Shown here: in pieces, positions 25,598 through 33,119 of the stretch | Layout of the letters: each line of letters opens with the position of its first letter | Numbering within the stretch: position 1 is the stretch's first letter | Notes under the pieces: generated by a model | The model's database searches: none | Seen by the model: only the letters and a program-made list of their open reading frames with translations | What the model was told of the DNA's origin: nothing | Assembly (NCBI GenBank): GCA_964538515.1 | Contig: CAZIEW010000007.1 | Coordinates: 32,101-96,100 of the forward strand | Direction of reading: 5' to 3' | Length of the DNA: 64,000 nt | From: CALBZH01 sp964538515 | GTDB lineage: Bacteria; Desulfobacterota; Syntrophobacteria; Syntrophobacterales; Syntrophobacteraceae | Translations under genes and position numbers: made by a program

Positions 25598-26152
25598 TCA
25601 GAGCTGACAGAGCTTGATTGCGTCGCAGACCTTCTTGAACACGTCGCTCAGGCGAAGGACACCGACGATATCCTCTCCGCGCGTTGCCAGCAGGGATTGA
25701 TGACGCCCCATGACCAACAAATGAATCGCCGCGTCCAGGGATGCGTCCTCGGCGATGTATTCCCCCGCGGCCGGCGTGTGCATGATCTCCTTCATCTTCA
25801 TCGCCGCCGCCTTCTTGCAGAGCCCATCAAAGGGATGTCGCCACAAGCCGTAGGTTTCGATCAGCGACTTCAGGAATTCAGGGCTGAACCCATACCGTGA
25901 CGTTTCCCGAAGGTTTCCCATTTGCTTGTAGCGAGGCTCGAGGGCCCAGAGCACGCTCCATTGGTCCAGCTTGCCGACGACGCGGCCATTCTGGTCAAGC
26001 ACCAGCACAGCGCGATGCTTCTCGCGGTCCTCGTCAACGTGCTTCTGCGCCGCTTCGAGGGCTGTGACCGCCTCAATCAGCGTGGCCTCTTCGGAAACGG
26101 TGGCATACTCGCTCAAGGGCACCATGAGCTCTTTGACTGTTGTGGATTGCAT
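25598..26152 (-). CDS. tandem CBS-domain protein
   Basis: A 184-residue soluble protein made of two CBS motifs (about 8-65 and 120-180: VKELMVPLSEYATVSEEATLIEAV and MKEIMHTPAAGEYIAEDASLDAAIHLL), each ending in a GVL/GKL strand. They are separated by an unusual helical insert of about 50 residues containing RYGFSPEFLKSLIETYG. CBS pairs bind adenosyl compounds and regulate carriers or enzymes. The gene lies directly before the DASS symporter, so control of anion uptake by energy charge is a reasonable inference. GAAGGAG precedes the ATG. Confidence 0.82.
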   Translation of the reverse strand: MQSTTVKELMVPLSEYATVSEEATLIEAVTALEAAQKHVDEDREKHRAVLVLDQNGRVVGKLDQWSVLWALEPRYKQMGNLRETSRYGFSPEFLKSLIETYGLWRHPFDGLCKKAAAMKMKEIMHTPAAGEYIAEDASLDAAIHLLVMGRHQSLLATRGEDIVGVLRLSDVFKKVCDAIKLCQL

Positions 26153-26245
26153 CGCTTTCTCCTTCATCAATCTGAATGGGGCAGTCGCAGCACGCGGCTT
26201 AAGACAGGGGAGCCGTCCCGCCCGCTTTCGAGTCAAAAACGGACC

Positions 26246-26677
26246 CTACGCCCAGCCCTTGCGCTGCATGATGCGCTCGATCTCGGCCTGGCGAATCCGC
26301 TCCTCCTGCTCCGCCTTGCGCTTGTAGGCTTTGGCGATCTTTTCGACCAGATCCTTCGTCTCGGCGGGCTTCATCAAATAGTCGTAGGCACCGATCTTCA
26401 TGCCTTCGACAGCGGATTCCACCGTGGCGTTGCCGGTGAGCATGATGACTTCGACGATCGGCTGCAGCGCTTTGATCTCGCGCAGCGTTTCCACGCCGTC
26501 TTTGACCGGCATCAGCACGTCCAGAATCACCACGTCCGGCTTCTTTGTCTTCAACGCCGCGATAGCCTCGTCCCCGGAATACGCCTTGCTCACCTCGAAA
26601 TCGCGCGTTTCGAGACGCTCCGCGAGAACGTCGACGAACTCCTTCTCGTCATCCACCAACAAGACCCTGATTTTCAT
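26246..26677 (-). CDS. single-domain response regulator with charged tail
   Basis: A 143-residue protein. The receiver has VDDE, Asp in ILDVLMPVKDG, MLTGNAT and YLMKPAE, followed by a helical basic/acidic tail (KAYKRKAEQEERIRQAE). AGGAG lies upstream of ATG 26677; the longer in-frame extension is not supported. It follows the degenerate receiver gene after 25 bases and precedes the CBS gene. Sequence and tail are close to the receiver at 19011-19445. Confidence 0.87.
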   Translation of the reverse strand: MKIRVLLVDDEKEFVDVLAERLETRDFEVSKAYSGDEAIAALKTKKPDVVILDVLMPVKDGVETLREIKALQPIVEVIMLTGNATVESAVEGMKIGAYDYLMKPAETKDLVEKIAKAYKRKAEQEERIRQAEIERIMQRKGWA

Positions 26678-26702
26678 TGAGCTTTCTCCTGGTTTTCCTT
26701 GA

Positions 26703-27200
26703 TCATGGATTCTTTCCTTCCGCACGACGGCCCTCGCGAGCCGGACCGCTTCCCCCCCCTCCCCCTCTCGATCCTTCCGCGCTCCCCTTACTTTTTCGGC
26801 TTGCCTCCACGCACTTGATCTTGCTTTGCCAGGCCTCCTGGATTCGTCTAAAGAGCGTATCCACATTGAACGGCACCAGTAATTCGTCGAAGGCTCCGAG
26901 CTTCATTCCTTCGATGCTCGCCGCCAACGAATGGTCGTCGGCAAAGGTGAGCAGGATCACTTCAGGGCAGGGATGCAACCGTCTGATCGTTCGAAGCAGG
27001 GCCAGCCCACGCTGCTTGTCTCCAGCAAATCCGAGGAGCACGACGTCAATGTTCTTCTTTTCTATGAGATCCCGGGCCTCAGCTTCACGGCATGCCTCGT
27101 AAACCCTGTGGCCTTCGAGTCGAACCCGCTCGGCCAAATGGCGCCGGTAGGCTTCGTCTGTTTCGATTACCAGGATTTTGATTCCCGAAGGTCGCGCCAA
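26703..27200 (-). CDS. degenerate (pseudo-)receiver-domain protein
   Basis: About 165 residues. The fold pattern is a receiver (KILVIETDEAYRRHLAERV, VEVILLTFADDH-like strand, GAFDELLVPFN), but key residues are gone. The acidic pocket is ETDE, the phosphoacceptor position in DVVLLGFAGDKQRG is Gly instead of Asp, and the conserved Lys of KPF is Val (LLVPFN). It therefore cannot be phosphorylated in the usual way and may be constitutive or ligand-controlled. The C-terminus is a low-complexity Gly/Arg/Lys tail. The start is uncertain: TTG 27200, with GAGG about eight bases upstream, is given; GTG 27206 and GTG 27284 are alternatives. It is the first gene of the minus-strand cluster. Confidence 0.65.
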   Translation of the reverse strand: MARPSGIKILVIETDEAYRRHLAERVRLEGHRVYEACREAEARDLIEKKNIDVVLLGFAGDKQRGLALLRTIRRLHPCPEVILLTFADDHSLAASIEGMKLGAFDELLVPFNVDTLFRRIQEAWQSKIKCVEASRKSKGSAEGSRGGGGGSGPAREGRRAEGKNP

Positions 27201-27401
27201 CCCCACACCCTCACACGGGGTCCGACCTGCGCACCTGCGCGAACAATCGGCCCCATCCCGGGCCTCCCTTCCGGAGACCTCCACCTGAATCGAGCACCAT
27301 TGCGATCGATCAAGCCGATCGACGCGGATCTGAAGACAAGCCGATCCGTGCCCGCACGCACAGCCTTCCGCCCCCTTTGTCCGACTGAAGCGGCGCTCAA
27401 T

Positions 27402-27494
27402 AAAAAGGCCGCCTTCGCACCTGTGCGTGCGATAGCGGCCCCACTATCGGCTTGTTACCCTCCGGAAGGATCACACACTCCTCCCAGACCCAAG
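27402..27494 (-). repeat. structured intergenic repeat, copy 1 (possible small RNA or leader element)
   Basis: One of two direct copies. The core 27425-27480 is identical over 56 bases to 27637-27692. On the minus strand it folds as three hairpins: CCTTCCGGAGG, GATAG...CTATC, and CGCAC...GTGCG. In the last, the loop and flanks differ between copies while the stem is kept. It is followed on the minus strand by GCGGCC and a run of five T. A partial, inverted, diverged third match lies at 27336-27362. Copy 1 is about 200 bases upstream of the degenerate receiver gene. No known riboswitch family was recognised. Confidence 0.6.
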
Positions 27495-27610
27495 CCACCC
27501 GATTTGAATGAAATGCAAACAGCCTTCAACGAGCATGGGGAGGGCGACGATCAGCCCAGCCGCCGCCGTTCGGGCACCTGCCCCACCCCCCTAGCCGAGG
27601 GCCTGCCCCA

Positions 27611-27705
27611 AATAAGAAGGCCGCTCGCGCACCCTTGCGTGCGATAGCGGCCCCACTATCGGCTTGTTACCCTCCGGAAGGATCACACACTCCCCCGGAC
27701 CCAAG
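27611..27705 (-). repeat. structured intergenic repeat, copy 2
   Basis: Second copy, offset 212 bases from the first. Outside the 56-base identical core it diverges but keeps the CGCAC/GTGCG stem and the GGCC then TTCTTATT end on the minus strand. Strand assignment rests on the T-rich end and on the minus-strand operon downstream; it is tentative. Confidence 0.6.
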
Positions 27706-28019
27706 TCCCTGGATTGGAAAAAAAACAGCACCGGCATGCAGCTGCCATCGTCGTGTCACGATCTCGCCATGGCAGCCGGCGTGACGCCGATTCCATAGAG
27801 CAAATTGTGTACCATCATTCACAATTAAGGTTTGACGGGGGTTTAGGTCCACGAGCAAGCCAGGACCCGGAAAGGCGAGACAATATAAAACACAATGAAA
27901 CTTCCGATGAGGTCAATACGAAACATTATGCAACAGCGGCGCCATGCAACGCATCCTGCCTCCCCATGGAAATCTTGAAAAGCACGCCTGCCGAGATCCG
28001 GAAGGTCTGCCGTACAGGC

Positions 28020-28799
28020 TTAGCGTTGATCGCGGGCCGGGAGGGTCGTCTCGCGAGGGTCGGGAGCCAGCCGGGCCTGGCCGTCGAGCTGCTGTTCAAG
28101 CCGCTGCTTTTCCAGGCGGTATTGGTAGTCCATCATCCGTCTGGAGAGGCGATACCGCAAGTAGACGACCCACAAGACAAGGCAGGCGGCAAAGACGGCC
28201 GATCCCACGACCAGCGAGCCCCCGTCCCTGACGGCGGCGGTGCCGAGCCCCACCAGCTCCCCCAGGAAATTCGGAACCATCCAGAACAGGAGCGCCAGTC
28301 CGGCAATGACGGCTCCCATCAAAAAGATGGAAGAGCCACTGATAAAAAGGGACCAGGCCACGAAGGGGTGCGTCTTTTCGTAAATTGCCGGGATATTCCC
28401 GTTACTCGGCTGCTGCTCACCCTGCAGCAACGTCAGGTAGACCTTCACCAGGTAAGAGACCAGGAGCATCAGTGCGATCGGAGCTCCCACGGAAGCAGCA
28501 ACCCACGCCCGCACCGGAAAGGGTTTGTCGAGGGTCCTGATCTGGACGTCGTAATTGCTCAGGTCCCCGTATTTTCTTTCGAAGTAGGAGAAGTTGATGT
28601 GCGAGAGGGTCGTTCCCGCCACGTCGTAAATGATCTTTCCGTTCCGGTCTCGGACTTCGATGCGGGACTGCTCTCCTGACGATGCGGCGAGAACCATGAA
28701 GATGATCAGCTCGAGAACCAGCAAAACCGCCACGCTCAGTCCCAGTGCGACGAGCATGTTCTTCCTGCCGTGAAAGACGTCGGCCAGATTGAGCTTCAT
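28020..28799 (-). CDS. hypothetical four-helix membrane protein
   Basis: A 259-residue protein I do not recognise. One membrane helix lies at about 15-40, an extracytoplasmic segment of about 65 residues follows (SRIEVRDRNGKIIYDVAGTTLSHINFSYFE...), then helices at about 105-130, 155-180 and 195-220, and a basic, Gln-rich coiled tail (RRMMDYQYRLEKQRLEQQ). ATG 28799 has an AGGAGCAGG site. It is divergent from the cytochrome bd operon and shares a 375-base upstream region with it. Composition matches its neighbours. Confidence 0.7.
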   Translation of the reverse strand: MKLNLADVFHGRKNMLVALGLSVAVLLVLELIIFMVLAASSGEQSRIEVRDRNGKIIYDVAGTTLSHINFSYFERKYGDLSNYDVQIRTLDKPFPVRAWVAASVGAPIALMLLVSYLVKVYLTLLQGEQQPSNGNIPAIYEKTHPFVAWSLFISGSSIFLMGAVIAGLALLFWMVPNFLGELVGLGTAAVRDGGSLVVGSAVFAACLVLWVVYLRYRLSRRMMDYQYRLEKQRLEQQLDGQARLAPDPRETTLPARDQR

Positions 28800-29174
28800 G
28801 ATCCTGCTCCTGGTGCTCTCCAAAGGGTTTCCTTGGAGGTTGCATCCCCTCGAAAGCTGGGTCCCCATCCTCCCTATCCAGTACGCTTATAGCATCGGTC
28901 TCCCCCGTCCCGCAAGCCTCGGGCGGGCGCAGCCCACTCCCGCGCAGGGCGATGTTCCCCTCTTTTTCGCAGGGCCATTGCGTTGAAGCGGAAGCTTGCG
29001 TTGCCGACGCTCCCGGATTATTGTGGCGAGAATTCAGGCATGACCTGGAACAAGTCGACTTGGTCTGCCGATCGTGCTCGCACCACTCAACGGGGAACGG
29101 CGGCATATCACTCACGGCGGTGCTCATGGAATGGGTTCTGCCTGCCGGAATTCCTTCCAGCGGAGGTTTGCCTT
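28800..29174. other. divergent intergenic region before cydA
   Basis: No gene was identified; three overlapping plus-strand frames here look like chance openings. A weak plus-strand promoter candidate is TTGCGT, 17 bases, TATTGT at about 28996-29024. No convincing FNR or ArcA site was found. Confidence 0.3.
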
Positions 29175-30578
29175 ATGCTTGAAAACCTCGATCCGGTCCT
29201 TTTGGCCCGCATCCAGTTCGCCTTCACCATTTCGTTTCACATCTTCTTTCCTGCCTTCACGATCGGCCTGGCCAGCTGGCTTGCGGTCCTCGAATGGCGG
29301 TGGCTGGCCACCGGCAAACCGGTCTACGCGGAAATCTACCGCATGTGGGTCAAGATCTTTGCGGTGACCTTCGGCATGGGGGTGGTGTCAGGCGTGGTCA
29401 TGTCCTTCCAGTTCGGCACCAACTGGTCGGTCTTCGCGGACAAGACGGGCAACGTGCTCGGCCCGCTCCTGGGCTTTGAAGTCCTCACCGCCTTCTTTCT
29501 CGAAGCTTCCTTCCTGGGCGTGATGCTGTTCGGCTGGAATCGGGTCAGTCCCCGGATGCATTTTGCCGCAACCGTCATTGTGGCCGTCGGCACACTCATT
29601 TCCGCATTCTGGATTCTCTCGGCCAACAGCTGGATGCAGACTCCCCAAGGGTTCCAGGTGGGAAAGGACGGCCTGTACTATCCCACAAACTGGCTGGAGG
29701 TGATCTTCAATCCCTCGTTCCCGTACCGCTTCGTACACATGGTCACGGCCGCCTACCTGACGACGGCCTTCGTGGTCGGGGGCGTGGGCTCCTTCTACCT
29801 GTGGCGTGGACGCCATCCGGAGCAGGCCCGCGTGATGCTCGGCATGGCCATGATCATGGCCATCTTCGTTGCCCCGTTGCAGTTGGCCGCGGGTGACCTG
29901 CACGGACTCAACACCCTGCAGCACCAGCCGGCCAAGGTCGCGGCGATGGAAGGATTGTGGGGAACCCAGCGCGGGGCGCCGCTCCTTCTCTTCGCCATGC
30001 CGGACCAAGATCAGGAGATGAACCGTTACCCCATCGAAATTCCAAAGCTGTCCAGCCTCATCTTGACCCATAGCCTGGACGGCGAGGTAAAGGGGCTGAA
30101 GGAATGGCCCAAGGAGGATCGGCCGCCCGTGCGGGAGATCTTCTGGTCTTTTCGGATCATGGTGGGAATCGGCGTGCTGATGATCGCCACGGGAATGGCC
30201 GCCCTATTTCTCTATTACAGGGGACGTTTGTTTGAAACAAAGTGGTTCCAGGGCTGGTGCATGGCCATGATTCCCGCCGGATTCGTGGCGGTGCTGGCGG
30301 GCTGGTTTGTGACGGAGGTCGGCAGGCAGCCTTACATCGTCTTTGGTGTCCTGCGCTCGGCGGAGGCCGTCTCGCCGGTTCTGGGACAGCCCATCGCCCT
30401 GTCTCTCGCCGCGTTTGTCCTCACCTACGCCATGGTGTTCGGGGCCGGGACCTATTACATCGTCAAGTTGATCGCCCATGGACCTGCCGTGGAGGAGGAC
30501 GCCTACGGGTCCCACGGAGTCCACGAGCCTCCCCTGGTCACGGACCTGGTTTCGGAGAAAGGAGGCCGTCATGTTTAG
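29175..30578 (+). CDS. cydA: cytochrome bd ubiquinol/menaquinol oxidase subunit I
   Basis: A 467-residue, nine-helix protein. Haem ligands are visible: His in FAFTISFHIFF near the N-terminus (b595), His in the helix with YRFVHMVTAAYL, and the Met of the later helix. The quinol loop carries HSLDGEVKGLKEWPKEDRPPV with the conserved Lys and Glu, and the loop is short (non-E. coli type). The usual GRQPW motif reads GRQPY. It reduces oxygen to water with quinol without proton pumping and usually protects anaerobes from oxygen. The start is ATG 29175 with GGAGG nine bases upstream; the long upstream frame has no support. The stop overlaps cydB by 8 bases. Confidence 0.94.
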   Translation: MLENLDPVLLARIQFAFTISFHIFFPAFTIGLASWLAVLEWRWLATGKPVYAEIYRMWVKIFAVTFGMGVVSGVVMSFQFGTNWSVFADKTGNVLGPLLGFEVLTAFFLEASFLGVMLFGWNRVSPRMHFAATVIVAVGTLISAFWILSANSWMQTPQGFQVGKDGLYYPTNWLEVIFNPSFPYRFVHMVTAAYLTTAFVVGGVGSFYLWRGRHPEQARVMLGMAMIMAIFVAPLQLAAGDLHGLNTLQHQPAKVAAMEGLWGTQRGAPLLLFAMPDQDQEMNRYPIEIPKLSSLILTHSLDGEVKGLKEWPKEDRPPVREIFWSFRIMVGIGVLMIATGMAALFLYYRGRLFETKWFQGWCMAMIPAGFVAVLAGWFVTEVGRQPYIVFGVLRSAEAVSPVLGQPIALSLAAFVLTYAMVFGAGTYYIVKLIAHGPAVEEDAYGSHGVHEPPLVTDLVSEKGGRHV

Positions 30579-31587
30579 CTTCGAAGGCTTCGTGGATCTG
30601 CCGCTCATCTGGTTTGGCCTCATTGGAACAGCCATCTTTCTCTATGTCCTCCTCGACGGCTTCGACCTCGGGGTCGGCATCCTGTTCCCCTTCGCGCCGA
30701 CCGACCAATGCCGGGACCGCATGATGAGCTCCATCGCCCCCTTTTGGGACGGCAACGAAACCTGGCTGGTTCTCGGCGGCGGAGGCCTTTTCGCAGCCTT
30801 TCCCTTGGCCTACTCCATTCTGATGCCCGCCCTTTACATTCCGGTCATCTTCATGCTGCTTGGGCTCATTTTTCGCGGGGTGGCCTTCGAGTTTCGATTC
30901 AAAGCCAACCGCTCCCGCCCCGTGTGGGACTACGCCTTCCACTTCGGATCCCTGGTGGCCACCTTCATGCAGGGAATGATCCTCGGGGCCTTCGTTCAGG
31001 GAGTGAAGGTTTCCGGGCGAGGATTTGCGGGAGGACCGTTCGACTGGCTCAATGCCTACAGCGTCATGACGGGGATGGCGCTCGTCTTCGGTTACGCTCT
31101 GCTGGGATCCACCTGGCTCGTGATGAAAACCGAAGACAACACCCAGACCTGGGCTCGGAAGTGTGCGGCCTACGTGCTGGGTTACGTGGGGCTCTTCCTG
31201 GCGATCGTGAGCATCAGCATGCCCCTGATGAATGGGGGCATCAAGGCCCTGTGGTTCAGCATGCCCACCTTCTTCTATCTCCTGCCCATCCCCATGGTGA
31301 CCGTGGGGCTGTTCGTCATGATCTGGCGCGATCTGCACAAGGGCAATGAGCTTCGCCCGTTCTTTCTGAGCCTCGGGGTGTTCCTGACCGGCTACACGGG
31401 GCTGGGGATCAGCCTCTGGCCCTGGCTGGTTCCCTTCGAGATCACCTTCCGGCAAGCCGCAGCCGCAGCCCCTTCTCAGTCCCTCCTGCTGGTTGGAACG
31501 GCTGTCATGCTCCCGCTCGTTCTCACGTACACGGGGTACTGCTATTACATCTTCCGGGGGAAAGCGAGCCATGAAAGCGCTTACTAG
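30571..31587 (+). CDS. cydB: cytochrome bd oxidase subunit II
   Basis: A 338-residue membrane protein with about nine helices. YVLLDGFDLGVGILFPF and FWDGNETWLVLGGGGLFAAFPLAY are CydB signatures. It pairs with CydA as a structural pseudo-dimer. GAAAGGAGG precedes the ATG, which lies inside the cydA end, so the two are coupled. Length is normal for the short-loop bd oxidases. Confidence 0.94.
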   Translation: MFSFEGFVDLPLIWFGLIGTAIFLYVLLDGFDLGVGILFPFAPTDQCRDRMMSSIAPFWDGNETWLVLGGGGLFAAFPLAYSILMPALYIPVIFMLLGLIFRGVAFEFRFKANRSRPVWDYAFHFGSLVATFMQGMILGAFVQGVKVSGRGFAGGPFDWLNAYSVMTGMALVFGYALLGSTWLVMKTEDNTQTWARKCAAYVLGYVGLFLAIVSISMPLMNGGIKALWFSMPTFFYLLPIPMVTVGLFVMIWRDLHKGNELRPFFLSLGVFLTGYTGLGISLWPWLVPFEITFRQAAAAAPSQSLLLVGTAVMLPLVLTYTGYCYYIFRGKASHESAY

Positions 31588-31684
31588 CAAGCAGCGGGAA
31601 TGGCTCTGGTTTGCAGCCCTCTGGTGCGGCGGTCTGCTCGGCACCGCGCTCCTGGCGTTGCTGGTCAGAACAGCGATCCGGTAA
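31571..31684 (+). CDS. very small cytochrome bd accessory subunit (CydX / DUF2474-like)
   Basis: A 37-residue single-helix protein. A short polar N-terminus with aromatic WLWFAALW leads into a membrane helix and ends with VRTAIR. It overlaps the end of cydB by 17 bases in another frame. Position, size and the W-helix-IR pattern fit the tiny third subunits (CydX or DUF2474) that stabilise the haems of bd oxidases. An in-frame upstream extension inside cydB is rejected. Confidence 0.7.
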   Translation: MKALTSKQREWLWFAALWCGGLLGTALLALLVRTAIR

Positions 31685-31743
31685 CGCGCCTTGACGGAGA
31701 GCGGGTGCGATTCACGACCGTTGGGGATTGCCTTTGGGCGAGG

Positions 31744-31770
31744 TTTCGGGTGTCAGATTTCGGGTGTCAG
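31744..31770. repeat. 14-base tandem duplication
   Basis: TTTCGGGTGTCAG occurs twice in direct succession (31744-31757 with one extra base, and 31758-31770) in the 212-base gap after the bd operon. Probably slippage; no function is apparent. Confidence 0.5.
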
Positions 31771-31896
31771 TGAGAGACGCGAAATGCCGTTAGACTGAAA
31801 CCAGAACCCTCAAGGCTGGAGCCAACGGTCTCGAATTGCACCCACGGGGGTCTCGGCGAGTGGCGACCCTACCCCGCCACCCCCACCCCATAGGCG

Positions 31897-32493
31897 TCAT
31901 TTCAAGGCATTCTTGAATTGATCCCCAGGTTGACGCCGATGCGTGCCACCTGGGGGGATCCCTGACTGATGCCGAGGGCTCACAGCGATGGATTCCTTCC
32001 CCACCAGGATGGCCGCGATCGCTTCCCTCCTGAAGCAGAAGATCCGATCGAGCTGGGCTCGGACAAGCGGGTGAGTCACCTCTCCAACCGGCTGAAAGGG
32101 AAGGCGATAGCGAACCTCGTCCCGGATGATCGTCCGCCCCGCTTCCTCACTGAACCAATGGGAATGCACCCACAGCCCGTAAGGCCCCTGCAGCTGCTCA
32201 TCCACGAAGCAGCGCGGTGGGTCCCAAAGCGAGATCCGCGTCTTCCACGTAAACGGCACTCCAAAGAGCCGGAGTCGATAATCGATCCTCGTCCCTTCCG
32301 CCATGTCGATGGGCTGCGGGGTGGTAATCCGGAATTGAAGCTCGGGGGGCGTGATGCGCTCGAGATTCGCCGCGTCGCCGAAGAAGGCGAACGCTTTCCC
32401 GATCCCGAGAGGCAGCGCCATGGCGGTCCGCAGCATGTGGATACCGCTGTCCAATTTCTCAAACGTAACACCGGACCATGCGCAAACGCTCAC
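31897..32493 (-). CDS. SRPBCC/START-like ligand-binding protein
   Basis: About 198 residues. The region from TFEKLDSGIHMLR to DRIFCFRREAIAAIL is a full SRPBCC domain of the cyclase/cell-division-inhibitor-like group: FFGDAANLERITPPELQF, IDYRLRLFGVPFTWKTRIS, FVDEQLQGPYGLWVHSHWF. These proteins bind hydrophobic ligands; no catalytic role can be assigned. The start is chosen as GTG 32493 with GGCGGAG upstream; ATG 32436 would cut into the domain, and a TTG at 32529 lies inside toxin remnant sequence. The last 30 residues are arginine/proline-rich and unlike the family, possibly an altered C-terminus. Confidence 0.7.
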   Translation of the reverse strand: MSVCAWSGVTFEKLDSGIHMLRTAMALPLGIGKAFAFFGDAANLERITPPELQFRITTPQPIDMAEGTRIDYRLRLFGVPFTWKTRISLWDPPRCFVDEQLQGPYGLWVHSHWFSEEAGRTIIRDEVRYRLPFQPVGEVTHPLVRAQLDRIFCFRREAIAAILVGKESIAVSPRHQSGIPPGGTHRRQPGDQFKNALK

Positions 32494-32584
32494 TGAAGCA
32501 CTCCGCCATGCCTTTCTCGGTGATTTCAAGAATAGATCCTGTTCACTGTACCTCTTCCAGTATCATGACATCCTTGATTATCAT
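32459..32584 (-). pseudogene. decayed RelE/ParE-type toxin remnant
   Basis: An ATG at 32584 overlaps the antitoxin stop as ATGA, the classic coupled toxin start. The frame reads MIIKDVMILEEVQ, then a TGA, then continues TGSILEITEKGMAECFSERLR before another stop. This resembles the first 40 residues of ParE-type toxins (charged helix, G..FYE, G.G.YF...L). The rest is missing and the remnant runs into the SRPBCC gene start. Identification is by pattern only. Confidence 0.35.
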
Positions 32585-32787
32585 GACTTACGGCTCGCCC
32601 TGAGCCTTTCAAGGGAGATGAATTCCGCTCTGCCGGCTTCGGTCTCTCTTCTCCTCTCTTCCAGGATGCCCCGATGCCATAGAGGGGATTCTATTTCGGC
32701 TTCTTCATCAATGAGTGAATCCCAAAGCGGTTCCATGGCTTGAAGACGCTCAATTCTACTCATTTTCTTGATTTCCTGTGTGTCCAT
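32581..32787 (-). CDS. orphan antitoxin of the TIGR02574 (addiction-module component) type
   Basis: A 68-residue acidic/basic helical protein: MSRIERLQAMEPLWDSLIDE, then SPLWHRGILEERRRETEAGRAEF. It has the size and pattern of the small antitoxins paired with ParE/RelE-type toxins (start helix, 'lW.sl...e', 'W...l..R...i..G'). GAGGAAGG precedes ATG 32787. The expected toxin directly downstream is broken (32459-32584), so this is a relic half-module. Confidence 0.65.
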   Translation of the reverse strand: MDTQEIKKMSRIERLQAMEPLWDSLIDEEAEIESPLWHRGILEERRRETEAGRAEFISLERLRASRKS

Positions 32788-33119
32788 TCTGATTCCTTCC
32801 TCTAAACCCAAACACTCTTCCTCTCGGGCATATGCTCACCGCGTACCTCGATCTCGATAAACCTCATCATCTTCTTTCCATCATACTGGCACACGACACT
32901 ATCTACCCAGCTCCGATACCCCTTGAGTACTTCTTTGTGGCCTCCACCGGTGCGACGGCTGGTTGGGCACACACGCCCCGCATAAACAGCGCCGAGCCTT
33001 GGCGGCGTCTGGTTGATGCGGTTGTTGGACGAAGCCGCGTCGCCGCCGTGGACGGCGGCGCTACCGATGCGGCCTCACGATGCGCATGGATGGCTTTTTC
33101 TTGCCCCACACCCAAAAGG
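32788..33119. other. gene-free stretch with attC-like palindrome
   Basis: No protein-coding frame is convincing. It contains the attC-like imperfect palindrome (32978-33030) and, just after it, a strong hairpin CGCCGCC/GGCGGCG at 33041-33060 without a T-run. Confidence 0.4.
32978..33030 (+). repeat. attC-like imperfect palindrome
   Basis: Arms CCGCAT (32978-32983) and ATGCGG (33016-33021) pair, followed inward by AAAC/GGTT-type and CAG/CTG pairings and CGCCG/CGGCG, with unpaired bases. This gives the bulged hairpin typical of integron attC sites. GTTGGAC at 33024-33030 fits the R' consensus GTTRRRY. The opposite R'' box is poorly conserved. No integrase is in the window. Confidence 0.35.

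Larger units (their letters stand above)
27285..28019. other. gene-free stretch containing the tandem structured repeats
   Basis: No open frame here looks like a protein. It contains the two repeat copies, the partial third match and, from about 27720, lower-GC unique sequence up to the stop of the membrane protein at 28020. A promoter for the minus-strand signalling cluster would be expected here, but none stands out. Confidence 0.5.

Noticed and set aside
23621..25900. Plus-strand frame of 759 codons opposite the anion carriers
   Set aside because: Low-complexity His/Gln/Glu-rich translation typical of antisense to membrane proteins; the carriers on the minus strand are unambiguous.
27402..27705. 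Known riboswitch (c-di-GMP GEMM type) or CRISPR repeat
   Set aside because: No GEMM consensus could be followed beyond a chance CGCACAGG, and two copies 212 bases apart with no spacers of constant length are not a CRISPR array.
27714..28679. 321-codon plus-strand frame opposite the four-helix membrane protein
   Set aside because: It crosses AT-rich intergenic DNA and then reads antisense to a convincing membrane protein with its own ribosome site.
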